NCBI GenBank assembly: GCA_021234155.1
Contig: JAJEKV010000001.1
Coordinates: forward strand, 579,736 to 643,735
Source of the DNA: Isoetes taiwanensis
Lineage: Eukaryota > Streptophyta > Lycopodiopsida > Isoetales > Isoetaceae
DNA: 64,000 bases
Direction: 5' to 3'
Shown here: in pieces, positions 10,741-22,033 of the stretch
Numbering within the stretch: position 1 is the first letter of the stretch
How the letters are laid out: each line of letters begins with the position of its first letter
The notes under the pieces: model-generated
Told to the model about the DNA's origin: nothing
What the model saw: only the letters and a program-made list of their open reading frames with translations
Databases searched by the model: none
Program-made: the position numbers and the translations under genes

Positions 10741-12218
10741 TCTCGCCCGGCCTACGAGGTCAAGAACATTAATTGCCAGATTCAACAAATTTTTCTCCAC
10801 AAGTGCTTTGGTAAAAATGTCAATTTGTCACGCATATTTGTGACGCTCTGTGTCTCTGCTCATAACACTCTGTGATACGCCATCAAGCTCAATATGCTTG
10901 GTTGAGCCCAGGTTTCTTGTAGTGCAATGCAACTCATCTTTATGCATCATGATTTCAGTAGGTTGCCTTTTGTTGAAAACCAGTTCTTCAAATCTCCTTT
11001 TATGGAATTTTTTATCTCTTTTGCATCTTCATTTAGATTTGCAAGATGTGCGGTGAATTATATTTCTTTTGCAAGAGGAACTTTTGTTACTTTGCTTTTA
11101 TGCATAGCAAATCTTTTAACATGTTTCCGTATACGCTTTCTGTTTAGAGTCATTCCTTTGTCTCTATTTCTCAAAACTTCAATTACCTAGAAAGCGTCTT
11201 AATTCTCAAAGATTTTGTCATTTCAAACCTATTCTTTAAAACATCTTTGCATGTAAATAGGCACAGCTGATTGTTTGAGATCATTGTACAATCATCCACA
11301 TATAATGCAATCAAGAAAGCAGCAGTTTCTCCATCTCTGAATTGCTTTAAATTCCATCATTTTCAACCTTTCAAACCCTTGTCCTCTTAAACTATCATAC
11401 AAAAGTACCATTCCGCGGTGTTGCCTTAATCTATGTACTGCCCTTCTTGGTTCCAAACATTTGAATTATTCTCTCAAATCTGTTGTTTGTTTGTATAAAT
11501 GGTTTCTTTCAATTCTGCATTCAAAAGCATTATTGGCGTCCATATGATGTAGCTCTAAAATTTAGAGCATTGGCAGTGCCAAAAAGGTATATAGGCTTGT
11601 TAAAGCGACTCTTTGGGGAAAGATTTCATTATAGTCCTTTCCTTTCTTGGGAGAAGCCTTGGGCTACCAACCTTAAATCTTTTTTGTTCCATCAACATTG
11701 GTTTCAATTCTATAAATCCATTTATTTCCCACAATGTTGGTATTCTGGTTTTCTACTACATCAAATGTTCTGTATCTTTAAATGATTTATCTCCTCCTCC
11801 ATTGCTTTAATCCAGTGTTCCTTCTCTTTGCTATGTATTCTTATTGAACTTGGGACCCATGAGTCTTCTAAGGTCAGCTAAAGATTTGTTTACGTCTGAT
11901 GAACTTACTCAGTCTCTTCTTCCACTTTCAAAGGCTACCATATTCGTTCTCATTCGGTGAGTAAGTTTTCTTAGTCTTCTGCTTGCGTTCTTTTCTTCCA
12001 CCTTTTAATGGAGACACGTACTCATCAATATTCCCCTGCTCTTCATCTGAATTTAGCGGTTTTACGTCATGTCAGGACTTGGCTCCATTAACCTTTTTCA
12101 TTGTCATCATCATTTTACATCATATTTAAAACTGTTTTGATCCCGTGGTGACTTGATTGTATCTTTTTATTCTTTACTTTGTCCATATAAATAAAAATAT
12201 GTTCGTAAAATATCTCTA
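10741..12218 (-). pseudogene. Copia A reverse transcriptase and RNase H remnant
   Basis: Minus-strand pieces appear in order from right to left. KEHWIKAMEEE (about 11.8 kb) resembles the start of the copia RT domain, and then comes NIVGNKWIYRIE (near 11.72 kb). KGKDYNEIFP (near 11.63 kb) matches the DYNE(I/T)F motif. LELHHMDANNAFE (near 11.55 kb) corresponds to the first catalytic Asp region. YVDD, the second catalytic pair, lies at 11291-11302 within LIALYVDDCTMISNN. The RNase H end reads DIFTKALVEKNLL at about 10790-10830 and continues in frame into the LTR. The pieces lie in different frames with intervening stops, so no functional enzyme can be made. The enzyme would copy element RNA into DNA in virus-like particles. 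Confidence 0.85.
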
Positions 12219-13808
12219 CTTATTATAATTTGTTTTAACTTCGGGGAATGAACGATGCAACCTTTACTTTGTTAATCACCCCAGAAATAACCCTATTCTC
12301 TCTAACCATCACGATTTTGCCTCGAGGTGTGGGTCCTCTGGTGTCATGGGTTTTTCTTGGATGTATGTTGTGTTCAACATGGTGCCGGATTGGGATCGAG
12401 CCTAATTTGAATGGTGGGGATGTGGGGTGCATTGAGGTTTGCGTGCGTGACTTGTCTGCGTTGGTGCTGAATCTTTGGGAGGGATGAGGAAGAAGGAAAG
12501 GAGGAGACGGGAGATGCGAGGAAGAGGCAGGAAGGAGAAAACAAGGAAAAGGGTGAAGGTGGAGGAAGAAAAATGGAAGGAAGGAGGAAGAGAAGGAGGT
12601 GTGAGACAGGGGCAGGAAAGGAAGATGGTGAGGGAAGAGGACAGAAGGAAAGGGTGAAGGAGGAGGAAAAAGACTGGAAGGAGGGGCAGAAGGAAGGAAA
12701 GGACATGGGAGAAGGAAGAAGGAAGAAGGAAGAGGATGGGAGGTGAAAGGGAAAGTAGGGACAGGGGAGAGAGGTGGGAGAGGCAGAAAGGGTGGGAGGA
12801 GGAGAATGAGAGGAAGAAGAGGAAGGAGAAGGAGACCTGGAAGAACAGCAAGAAAAGGAAGGAAAGGGCAGATGAGGCAGAAGGTGAAGGAGAAAATGGT
12901 GAGACAAGGAAAGAAGGCTGGGAAAAAGGAGAAAAGGAAGGAGGAGAAAAGAACAGAAAGACAGGAAAGGGCTTGGGGAAAAAAACTCTGTAGGAAGGAA
13001 AGAGTGGAAGGGACAGGAAGGAAAAAGAGGGAAAAGAAGAGGAGAGGGGAAAAAAGGTGGGAGGTGGGAAGGAGGAGGAGAACTGCAGAAAGAAAAACTA
13101 GAAGGTTGAAAAAAAAGGAAAGGAAAAAAAGAAGCGTAAGAAGAGAAATAGAAGAAAGAAAAAAAAGGAGGAAAAAGGGAAAAAGGGGAGAGAGGTATGG
13201 AAAAAAGAAAAGAGGAAAAATAGGAAAAGGAAGAGAGAAAAAAAGGGAACATAGAAAAGGAAAAGGAAAAGGGTGAGGATGGGAGAAAAGGGAAGATAAA
13301 AAAAGGCATGAAGCAGGAAAAAGAAAAAAGGAGGAGAAAAGGGCACCAAAAAGGGCGAAAGGCTAGAGGGAAATGGAGGAAAAGAGAATAAAGGGGAAAT
13401 AGGCATGGAAAAAAGCGAAAGACTAAAGATTGAGGGAAAAGGGAGAGGAAAGGCATAGCAAAAGAGATTAGGGGAAAGAGAAGGCATGGAAAAAGGTGAA
13501 GGGAAAGGAAGAAGGGCACTGGAAAAAGGAGAAGGAAAGGAAAGGGTGGAAATGAGGAAAAAGGAAAAATATGTGTGGAAAAAGGGAAGAGGAAAGGAAG
13601 GAGAGTGGAGGGACAAAAGAAAACATATCTGGCAGGGAAAAAAGAAAAGGAAAAGAAAAGAGTGTATAGAAACTAAGAAAAAAGTGAAATGCGGGGATAG
13701 AGCAAAAGGGAAAGGAAAGCGAGGAAAGGGAAAGGTATGGGGCTTTTCTCTGACCAAAGCTGTTACCAGGCTCTCAGCTTCGCCCGGCCATGTTGAGTAC
13801 ATTACTAG
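12219..13808 (-). mobile_element. PolyPy element, copy 2, nested in copia A
   Basis: About 12480-13740 is almost pure purine on the plus strand, so the minus strand is the pyrimidine strand. On the minus strand the head starts TAGTAATGTACTCAAC at 13808, a decayed version of the family head. The tail side carries CCACCATTCAAATTAGG at about 12400, matching the family's CAACCATCAAATTAGGG, and ends near 12219 with an AT-rich TTATAATAAG. The middle tail (about 12250-12400) is unlike the other copies. The insertion splits copia A between integrase and RT, so it arrived after that element. Exact edges and target duplication could not be fixed. Long Phe/Ser/Pro-rich and Lys/Arg/Glu-rich frames here are compositional. 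Confidence 0.7.
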
Positions 13809-15878
13809 TAATCAATGTTTGCTTTTATTATTTGACCATACCAGTGCAGATGTTACCTTTCAAGCAGAGGTTGGAGTCCTATTTTGCGCAGAAACATCCT
13901 CGTTAAGCTCCATAATTGTTTGGCGGAATGAGAATATTTTAACGTTGACCTCTTGCATCAAGCAGGAACCTATTTTTCTTTGACGAAATCCCATTTTCTT
14001 GTGGTGTATGTCTGATCAACTGCCTCCTTATTCCTTTGGTCTTGCAAAAGAACTCAATTGAGAAGATAAGTAATTCACCTCCTCACGCCGATCTTGTATC
14101 TTAATTTTCTATTTGTTTGTCTCTCCATTTAGAAACATACATTTAAAGCATGTCAGGGCACGAGATTTTAGTGTCAAACAATACACTTTGCATTTTACGC
14201 TATAGTCATCTCGCCAGAAATTTGCCAAAATGCTCTGCCCATTTACGCTCCTAACATTTAAAGGAGCCACAAAGATCTGTATGCCTTAGATCTAAGACTC
14301 CTTGACTCTTTTGTGATTTAGAAATGAAGTAACCTTGTAATCTTGCCTAACATCGACCCCTCATAAGCATTTGGTTTTCGGTATATTGCATTCAACTAGG
14401 CCTATTTTGCCATAACTTTCACATTATTATAATGTGTATGGAGCCAACCTATTGTGCCAAGTTTCCATATCAGCCATTAACCTGACGTGCTCATCAATAA
14501 GCCATTTTCAAAGTGAAACAAGTTTCAACTCGGTTGCCAAAAACCTCGAATTCATTATTCATAAGATTTTACAAACTTTCTTCTCAAAGAAGATTTTGTA
14601 ACCCAAGTCTCTTATGAGACACATAATACTAAATTTTTATCGGACTAGGAACACCTGAAACATTCTCAATCCCATTAAGATCCAATGACTCCGGCATTCA
14701 CAATCAACTATGGTTTGTAGGTCTCCATTGCCAACTTGTACATGTTTGGATTTAAAATTTCTTTGTTTTGATTTTGAGCATGTCAAAGATCTTACTCTTG
14801 ATCTCTGCCAGCTCACATCTTCACAATCCAAGATTCTTATTAGTTCTAGAATCAGCATGCATTTAATGAGCAAGCACAACTCATCATCACTTGATTCTTC
14901 CTTCTCCTTAATTTTGTCTTTTCTTGACAATATGAACACGGATCATCATGCCTTCAGGTGAACTCCTCCTTGTTTTATGTCTTTACCTTTTTACACCTTA
15001 CCGCCATATTCTCTTTCTTTGGGACTAGGACACTTGGCGGCAAATATGACTGGCTACTTTTTGGGTGCCAAGACTGTTCCTGCTTAACTTTAGGGCAATT
15101 GGCTTAATATACCTGCCCTCATAAATTCTAACAAAGCGGCTTATCTCATGAGATTTTCTTCTTTCTGACATAAAAAATTTCAGCGGTACCTTCTTCTCTC
15201 ATCAATTTGTGCATTCTATCTAGGTCCTTAAGATATTTTCAGCTTCTTCTCTTGTTTTGGCAACATTTACATTAAAAAGAAATTTGAAATTTAGGCTCTG
15301 ACTCGAGCAATAGCCAACAACATAAACCTTCCCGGAATAAGGTGACTCACCTTTTCCATCTAGATCATTACAAATTGTGGTATTAAAGAAATGAGAGACT
15401 TCTTCATCTTCATTATACTTAATTCACAGGCTCTTTCTCTAATACATCTATTTGAGATGAGCACCATTTTCTGTTGTTTGGTAATAACCACATCTGTCTA
15501 GGGGACATACCTCTAAGTTTGGAGCTACAGACTGGTAAGACAGAGGCACGCTATGATTATGCCTCGTGCCTCTTTTATTTTTGTTGGCAAAGCACTAGAT
15601 CTGGATGCGCTCCTTCCTCAATTTGACCTCTGCATACTTGATACTGCAGAGTTCACGAAGTGAACCACCTCCTCAAGCTAGCGATTTACAGCTCAATATT
15701 ACTAAGTCTCCATACCACCAGTAACAACCACCTCTGCTTGGTTGGATTAACAATTTCCCCAACTCCTCAACATCAGAATATCTTTGGATCTGGTCTTTCC
15801 CATACGCCCAAGCGGATCCTCATTCTATACATAGCGCACTTAGAAGACGGCTCCAAATCACGGTTACCCATTTTTATG
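13809..15878 (-). pseudogene. Copia A gag, GAG-pre-integrase and integrase remnant
   Basis: On the minus strand from right to left, a gag region is followed near 15012-15060 by AAKCPSPKKE, the end of a CCHC zinc knuckle with its first half degraded. Around 14457 WHNRL, followed by a run to NAYEGSMLGK at about 14350, fits the GAG-pre-integrase H-x-H / C-x-x-C segment (family: WHxRLGH...CxxCxxGK). Next, KESRSLRSKAYRSLCG-like text (about 14320-14265) matches the start of the integrase core (family: DLxHxDLCGP). The catalytic DDE residues could not be followed with confidence. Stops and shifts are frequent. The missing protease would lie near 14.5-15 kb but was not identified. Confidence 0.7.
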
Positions 15879-15890
15879 GCTCTGATACCA
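15879..15890 (-). other. Copia A primer-binding site
   Basis: On the minus strand this reads TGGTATCAGAGC, the standard plant copia primer-binding site complementary to the 3' end of initiator methionine tRNA. It is one base inside the LTR edge at 15892, which fixes the orientation of the element. Confidence 0.95.
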
Positions 15891-15891
15891 A

Positions 15892-16476
15892 TGAAGATTT
15901 TTGCAAACCTCAGTCCCGATTTAGGCATTAAAGCAATTCAAAGTTGTCAAATTGTACACACTATGCAATCTGACATAAAGCTATTCAATCATTGAACCTT
16001 TGACATAAGCTCTTATTTTCATAAACAATGAATTCAAAATTGCATTAAGAACTTATGAAACATAACCGCAGTAAATACTTGTTGAAACTCTTTTTAGACT
16101 TTGGAATCCATGGTCTGAAGAATCAACTGTACATCTTGTTTTTACATAGGGAGCGGCCTTTCAGACATCGGATTCGGCCTCTTAAATTTGGCAGTAGTGA
16201 TCTTCGAGGGCTCTTAGGAGATTATATTTGAAATCCGGCTTGCCTCCATTAATCTGGTTTTCATACTTCAATGGTCTCGACCATTGCTTTAATAAATAAA
16301 AGAAGAACCATTAACCCTTAGGTTCAATGGTATTTAACCCATGTTCAACCATTGCACTTAACTTTCCCATATAAATATAGTTCCTTCACGGCTAAATTAT
16401 TAATTACGCCGGGTAAATTGATCTTCAACTTCTCCGTAAATATTTCCAGCACAGTGGCGATGACCTATAATTTACA
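15892..16476 (-). repeat. Copia A 5' LTR (right)
   Basis: The 585-bp partner of 10154-10740. On the minus strand it begins TGTAAATTATAGG, a canonical TG start, and it ends in CA beside the primer-binding site. The flank beyond it (ATATAGACATATGTG) is the same as at 42082, so the insertion is shared with the duplicated segment. Confidence 0.9.
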
Positions 16477-16481
16477 ATATA

Positions 16482-18692
16482 GACATATGTGTTGCTCAAA
16501 TTCTTAGCAATTGTTACCCTTCCAAGCATAGAAGTCGCATTTAATTAAAATTAAGGTCAAATCTGAAATTTGGGACTCCGGGCCGAAATGGGACTCATAC
16601 TATAGAAAAAAAATCATATTGAATCTTTGAATGAATTACCACACACAAAAAATTTGGGTAGCTTGTTTTCCTCATAATTTACAAACACTAGTTGAAAGTA
16701 GAATAAATGGGGAGGGGGAGGGGGAGAGGCGGGGTCTTACAGGAAGGGAGGAGGAAGGAGCAAAGGGAGGGGGAGGCAGGTCTTTTGGAGAAGGGGAGGA
16801 GGGAAGGGGCAAAGGGGAGGGAAGAGGCGGGGAGCATGGGAAAGGAGGAGAGAACAAGGGGAAACAATGGGGCAAGGGGGAGGAGGAGGGTTCCATGGCT
16901 AAGCGACCATTCGAAAAAATAAAAAGATTTAGAGCGGCTTAAATAATATAATTAATTAACTAATTAATTAGACCATAAATAATTAAACAATTTAAGACAA
17001 TGCTGAAATTTTTCTCGCCTCATAAAGCCGAGAATGGGCCTCAATTCCTCCTTTACAGGTGCTCACGGCCGTGAAGCCCATGAGGTCTTGAGGTAGAAAG
17101 CGGCCCAAATATTTCTTTTGTTAGGCCAGTGAACGTATAAAATAAATAAACTGAAGGAATTAAACATTCTGTCCCTTCGAGCTACCAAGTCGAAAGAGCT
17201 GCCATTCATACCCTTAGGAGATGGAGATCACATTATCCTCGCCATTGCAAAATCCATCTTGAGCGTAATAATTTGGAATGCAGGCGATGAGCCAAGGGCA
17301 TCCTCGGCATTCTAGCATTGAAGATTCATTGGTGGAAAGGCGGGGCATCCTCGGCATTAGAAGAAGAGAGCCAATGAGCGCGATGGTGGATGCATGGCCG
17401 ATAACATTCCAGGAAACATTCCATTTGTTGGCAATCTTTGTGGTATGTGTGGAAATGCTTAGCATATCTTGAGGATTTGAAGCTTAGGCCCCAGGTTCCA
17501 GCTACTATGGAAGCGTGGAGGAGATGCAACTCAAGCTCCGGCTCGAGCTGACGGGCCTTGATTCAGAGCCTTGGGAAGACTCGGCTATGGCGAGCCAACT
17601 CCGGCTCGGCGGCCGACTAGCGCCCTGGTCCGGCGGCCCAAGTTCCGGTAAACTCGGCTATGGCGATTCACGGCCACTATGGTTCGGACCGAAGGCCGAT
17701 GAAGCCGTCTCTAAGACAAAGAGAGCAAACACCCACGGAGAAGCCGCTTCGAGCATATAGCACTTATCGGATACGCTGGATGTAGGTGTTCGCCAGTGCA
17801 CGAGCGCCTTCAAGCGGTCGAATTTTTGCCTTTTCCGTCGTTGCATAGGCTCCACGAGATTGTCGGCCTTTCCAACTTCAGCCAGTTCGGTGGCGCATGA
17901 TCCGTGGGGCCGGATCGCTGGGGTGTTACAAAAACAACCATTTAATGCGAAGGCATTTCCGCTAATGGCTATTCTTTGTGTTTGTATATGTTTTCTTTTA
18001 GCAATTCTTGAGTTCATCTGTTTCTTTGATCAAAATCGTGAATCCCTACATGTTGCTGATTGAGATGCTTGCAGTCAAGCAGACCTGGAATAGTAAAGCG
18101 GGGAATCAAGTTAAAGATTAGTGTCGCTCTGCCCATTTCTGCGCCGGAATCACTTGATTTCTTGTTTTCGCGGTATAAGCACTAGATTTTCTATTTCTTG
18201 AGCTTTCTAACAAGAAAGCTCAACATCTACGTTGGAGATTGAAGAGGCCAAACTTATTCCTGGCTGGCAAGAATCCATGAGCAAATTTTTCCCAAATGGG
18301 GGCTTACATTTACAATGGCAGCTCACACATGATCCCTTTCTTTACTTTCGTGGTTAGAGTTTAGGGGATCTGGAAACCCAGTGGTTTCTTTTTCAAGTGG
18401 TACAACAAGATCTACTTGACACAATTATGTACCAAATTCAAAATTCAAATATTGGGAAAAAAAAGCGAATTATAAGGTGTATATCAAATTTTGAAAATTC
18501 AAATATTGGGGAAAAAAAAGCGGAATTATGAAACACTTAAATAAGTCTTCAAAGTGAGTCTTGAAAATATGAGGTAGTGAGTTTGAAGTTGTCATAATAT
18601 TTATATAGTGCATTATTATTAGTTATGCAAAGGTAAGTAAGTTGATAGGGTAAACTATTTTTCAATTGTTATAATGTGCATTATAGGTGCAC
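16482..18692. other. Duplicated low-gene segment with G-rich block
   Basis: No gene was recognised. About 16700-16895 is strongly G/A-rich on the plus strand. Around 16950 lies an AT-rich palindromic stretch of TTAATTAA words. The region 17490-17900 is GC-rich, with CGG and CCGG words and a repeated GGCTATGGCGA (17582 and 17655). Two AATTCAAATATTGGG repeats lie near 18440 and 18500. Short open frames (17214-18063, both strands) do not match known proteins and are not preserved in the copy at 42-44 kb, which argues against coding. Confidence 0.55.
16709..16734 (+). other. G-quadruplex-prone run
   Basis: Four runs of at least four G (GGGG-A-GGGGG-A-GGGGG-AGAGGC-GGGG) fit the classical quadruplex pattern with loops of 1, 1 and 6 bases. 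The matching site at about 42328 keeps only GGG runs, so the motif is weaker there. Confidence 0.7.
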
Positions 18693-20667
18693 TAATGTAG
18701 TGCCAGCGTTCTTTAGGCATAGCTAAAGCATGAATGACATCTTTGGAGCAATTGTTAAATGGAATCTTGTTTTAAAATTGGATAATCAAGAGCATTGACC
18801 ATATTTAAGCACTTCACATATCTTTTAGATTTTCCATTTTCATTTTGCCTTTGTCTATATTTTTTTTTTTTTCCTATTTCCCCTTAGCCTTTTCCTTTTA
18901 CATTTTCAATTTACTTTTTTCTTTTCATTATTCCATTTCCTCTTTTCTCTTTTTTTGTTTACCTTCCCACATTTTTCCTTTTCTTTCCTTTTTCCCTTCC
19001 CTTTTCTCAATTTGTGGTTGCCCTTTTCCTTTCCTTGTGCCCTTTCCCCCTCTCTTTTTCATTCCCTCTTCCCCTTTCCTAGTGCCCTTCTTTCTAAGTT
19101 TTCCTTCTGCTTTCCCCCTTTCCTTTCCTTTTCCTTTCTTCTTCCCACCTCTTCTTTTTCCCTTTTTCCCTTCCTTTTCCTCTTTTGCTTGACCAACCGG
19201 TGTTCCTTTTTTTCGTGCCTTTTCCTTCCTTTTCCCCCCCTCCTTTTTCTTTTCCCTCTTCCTTTCCCTTTTCCATGTCCATTTTCCTTGGTTTTCCCCT
19301 TTTCCTCACCTTTCCCTCTTCCCTTTTTGCCATGTCCCTTTTCTCTTCTATTTTTCATGCTCTTTTAATCCTCTTTCCCTTTCTTCACCTTTTTCTCCTC
19401 CCCCTCCTTTTCCTTTTTCCTTCTCTTTTCTTTTATTTTTATATTCCTTTTTTTATTCACCTCCCTTTCTATTTTCCATTTTACCCCAGTTTTTCCCTTT
19501 TGCCTTTTCCATTTGCTTCCACTTTTTCACGTTTGCCTTTTCCATTTCAACCTCCTTGTCTTTTTTCCCTTCCTTTATTTCTCTTTTTTGGTGCCCATTA
19601 TTCCTTCCCCTTGCCCTTTTCCTCTCATACCCTCTTCCTTTTTCTAAATGATGGCACTTTCCTTCCCTTTCCTCCTCATTTGTTCTTTTCTTTTCCGTTT
19701 CCCCTTTCCTCCCTCCTTTCTCTTCCTTTTTCGCTTCTCTCATTACTTTTCTCTTCCTCTTTTCCACATGCCTTTTTCCTTTCTTAGCTCCTAAGCTTTT
19801 TCCTTTTACCCTTTCCATCCTTCTCTCACTCCTTTTTCTCTTTCCTTTTTTTTAGGTGTCTTTTTCCTTCCTTTCTCCTTTCCCCACCTTTTCTCTCCCC
19901 TTTCCCACTTGTCCTTTTAAGCTCCCTCCTCCTCTCACTTACTTTCCGACAGCTCACTTTTCCTTTTCCTTTTCCTTCCATTCTCTCTACCCTTTTCCTC
20001 ATCCCTTTTCCCTTCTTTTACTCCTGTCCTCACCCTTTCCCTCTTCTCCATTTTTCCATGAGTGTCATTTTTCCTTTATTTTCTCTCTTGCTTTTTCTTT
20101 TCTACTTTGTACTATTTTCTGTTTCGCTTTTCCTTTTATAGTGCCTTTTGCCTTTCACTTTGCTTTATCTCCTCCTTTTCCTCCTTTCCCCACCTTTTTA
20201 CTCTTCCTTTCGCGGTGTTCCTTTTCCTCCCTCCTCCTCCCCCTTTCTTTTACCTTTGCCTTTCCACTTCCTTTTCTTTCCTTTTCCTTTTCCTTTTCCC
20301 TTCCTTTTCTCTACCCTTTCCTCATCCCCTTTTCAACTTCCTTTTACTCCTATCATCATCCCTTTTCCATCTTCTCCTTTTCATGAGTCCTTTTTTCTTT
20401 ATTTTTCCTTTTGCATCCCTTTTTAGGTGCTCTTTTTGCTTCCTTTTTTCCTTTCTTTCTTTCCCTTTTAGGAGTCCTTTTTACCATTTTCTCCCTCCCT
20501 TTTCCTTTTCCCTTTCCTCTTGAGACATTAGAGCATGGCCAATCATGGTGGAGAGGGAAGTCGTCGCGATAAATCTCGACCTCCAGATGCAATCGGACTG
20601 ATCTCAACCATCAAATTAGGGTTTCATTAAGCGTGACATACTAAGCTATAACGTTATAATATAAGAT
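18693..20667 (+). mobile_element. PolyPy element, copy 3
   Basis: Head: TAGTGCCAGCGTTCTTTAGG followed by GCATGAATGACATC and TTAAATGG, shared with copies 5 and 6. Pyrimidine body: about 18830-20520, nearly free of purines except in recurring CATG and GTGCC words. Tail: GAGCATGGCCAATCATGG (20531), TCTCAACCATCAAATTAGGG (about 20602) and TATAACGTTATAATATAAG. TGCATTATAGGTGCA occurs just upstream (18677-18691) and again 30 bp past the tail (20698-20712), a possible 15-bp target duplication. Open frames up to 200 residues here are T/C-composition artefacts. Confidence 0.8.
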
Positions 20668-21800
20668 ATGTTGTTGCATTTAAGATTACATTATAGGTGC
20701 ATTATAGGTGCATATGTTAATGGCTATATGTGTTATCATTTTTGTTCATTGGATGAAGGTATATTATTGAGAATATGCGGAATCAAGGATATGAGATTTT
20801 ACACCTCACACCCCGGTATACCACCATGCTCCCCATCGCATCATATCACATTACATGATAACAATGCTAATGTTAGATTCTCATGTAAACATGTTGAAAT
20901 ACCCTACCGCTACAAACAGCCAAAGGGATAAACGAAAATACTCTACATTTAATCTGTTGATCTTGGGGTTGTATGCCGGTGCACCTCTGTTGCCCATCAC
21001 GTAGAGAAACCCAGCGAAAGGGGAATATCCTGCGCCTTACCTTTGCCCATTTTGTTCACCTATCTAGTAAGCTATCAATATCAAAAGGCTACATGAATTT
21101 ACTCCTAAAATGACCGCGTCAGCAAACATCGAAACTAAAAGTATTTCGAGATTTTATATCCGCAGTCTGGCGGTACATTATTGTTTCTAGCGAGATATGG
21201 AGCAACCGGCTAGAATTCAAAGTACCGCCAATCCGCGGCCCTCTCCTCATAAGGTGCTCGTTGCCCCATCGGCAAATTCCCAAGCCAATCGATCGTACTC
21301 AGGGGAAGGACCATTTCTACACCCTCCCGACAAAGCAAAGCTGACATATCTAGTAACAAGCACATGGCCAGTCAAACCCACGCAATGGAAGAAAAGAAGA
21401 AGCAGAAACAAATGAAATTTGGAGTTGCCAAGAAATACTTGTAGTCACCATTAGGACAACCAATTTGAGAGAAGTGGTAGCCCGAGCGCTGCATGGCCTC
21501 AATGCCTCCTCCATTCGTGGTCCGTACGCCTCCATGGAGTTGCTCTTACGCTGACCAAGTGAGCAGGCCTGCTATTTAGCGACCATGCATACCAGCATGC
21601 CATAACCAAAAAAAACCCTCCCCCTTTCACAGAGGCTAACCCTACGCTTGAAATCATAGGAAAGTATTTTGGGGGCGTATTAGGTGCATATGTTAAAAAA
21701 AAGTGCATTTAATAAAGGCTATTTTTTTTATCACATTATCAATACTTGCATATATATTTATTTGGCAATCCAATTAACTAAAGCAGGCTAGTTATCAAGG
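20668..21800. other. Unassigned sequence
   Basis: No gene was recognised. The stretch begins with two tandem ATTATAGGTGC words. A 72-residue frame at 21197-21415 matches nothing I know. Confidence 0.4.
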
Positions 21801-21920
21801 TTAATGCATAGGTTTGCATAGTTTTGGGCTATTGGGCATGTAATGCATAGGTTTATTGGGCATTTGGGCATGTAATGGGCTATTGGGCATGTAATGCATG
21901 TAATTCAAGGCATGTAATGT
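21801..21920 (+). repeat. Minisatellite of GGGCATGTAATGCATAGG-like units
   Basis: At least six overlapping units built from TTGGGCAT, GTAATGCATAGG and GGGCTATTGGGCAT lie head to tail with variable lengths. The recurring words ATGCAT and GCATG make the array rich in short palindromes. Confidence 0.8.
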
Positions 21921-22001
21921 ATACGTTTTATTGTTCAATGTATAAGCGCTCAAATTGGTGTTTTGACCCCTCCCGGAAAGGCTCTCGGAGGGGACCTGAA
22001 G

Positions 22002-22033
22002 GCCTTTCTCGACTTCAGCTAGTCGAGAAAGGC
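22002..22033. other. Perfect 13-bp hairpin in a CTCGA/AGGC repeat field
   Basis: GCCTTTCTCGACT (22002-22014) pairs with AGTCGAGAAAGGC (22021-22033) around a 6-base loop. Words from the same stem (GAAAGGCTCTC, GGCCTTTCTC, GGAAAGGCC) recur between 21975 and 22320. It has no T-run that would make it a terminator, and no known RNA family fits. Confidence 0.75.

Larger units (their letters stand above)
10149..16481 (-). mobile_element. Ty1/copia LTR retrotransposon A, nested and decayed
   Basis: The element is bounded by LTRs at 10154-10740 and 15892-16476 and by 5-bp ATATA target duplications at 10149-10153 and 16477-16481. On the minus strand the order is 5' LTR, primer-binding site, gag, GAG-pre-integrase and integrase, reverse transcriptase, RNase H, 3' LTR, which is the copia order. 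PolyPy copy 2 (12219-13808) lies between integrase and RT. Without it the element would be about 4.7 kb, close to a normal copia length. The coding region is broken by many stops and frameshifts. The left end lies inside a LINE fragment; the right flank is the segment repeated at 42-44 kb. Confidence 0.9.
16162..20667 (+). repeat. Segmental duplication, left copy (direct partner at 41780-46367)
   Basis: Collinear with 41780-46367: LTR end, ATATA flank, G-rich block, TTAATTAACTAATTAATTAG tract, the TCTCTAAGACAAAGAGAGC segment (17709 and about 43336), paired CAAATATTGGG repeats, then a whole PolyPy copy. Because the LTR/flank junction is identical in both, the duplication followed the copia A family insertion. 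Copies differ by many substitutions and small indels. Confidence 0.9.

Noticed and set aside
12743-13276. Lys/Arg/Glu/Gly-rich frames opposite the pyrimidine strand (also at 27391-27822, 60091-60750 and elsewhere)
   Set aside because: Purine-only DNA encodes just Lys, Arg, Glu and Gly. These are composition shadows, not basic nuclear proteins.
17214-18063. Cluster of 60-119-residue frames on both strands in the GC-richer part of the duplicated segment
   Set aside because: The same frames are not kept in the partner copy at 42.8-43.7 kb, and no domain is recognisable.
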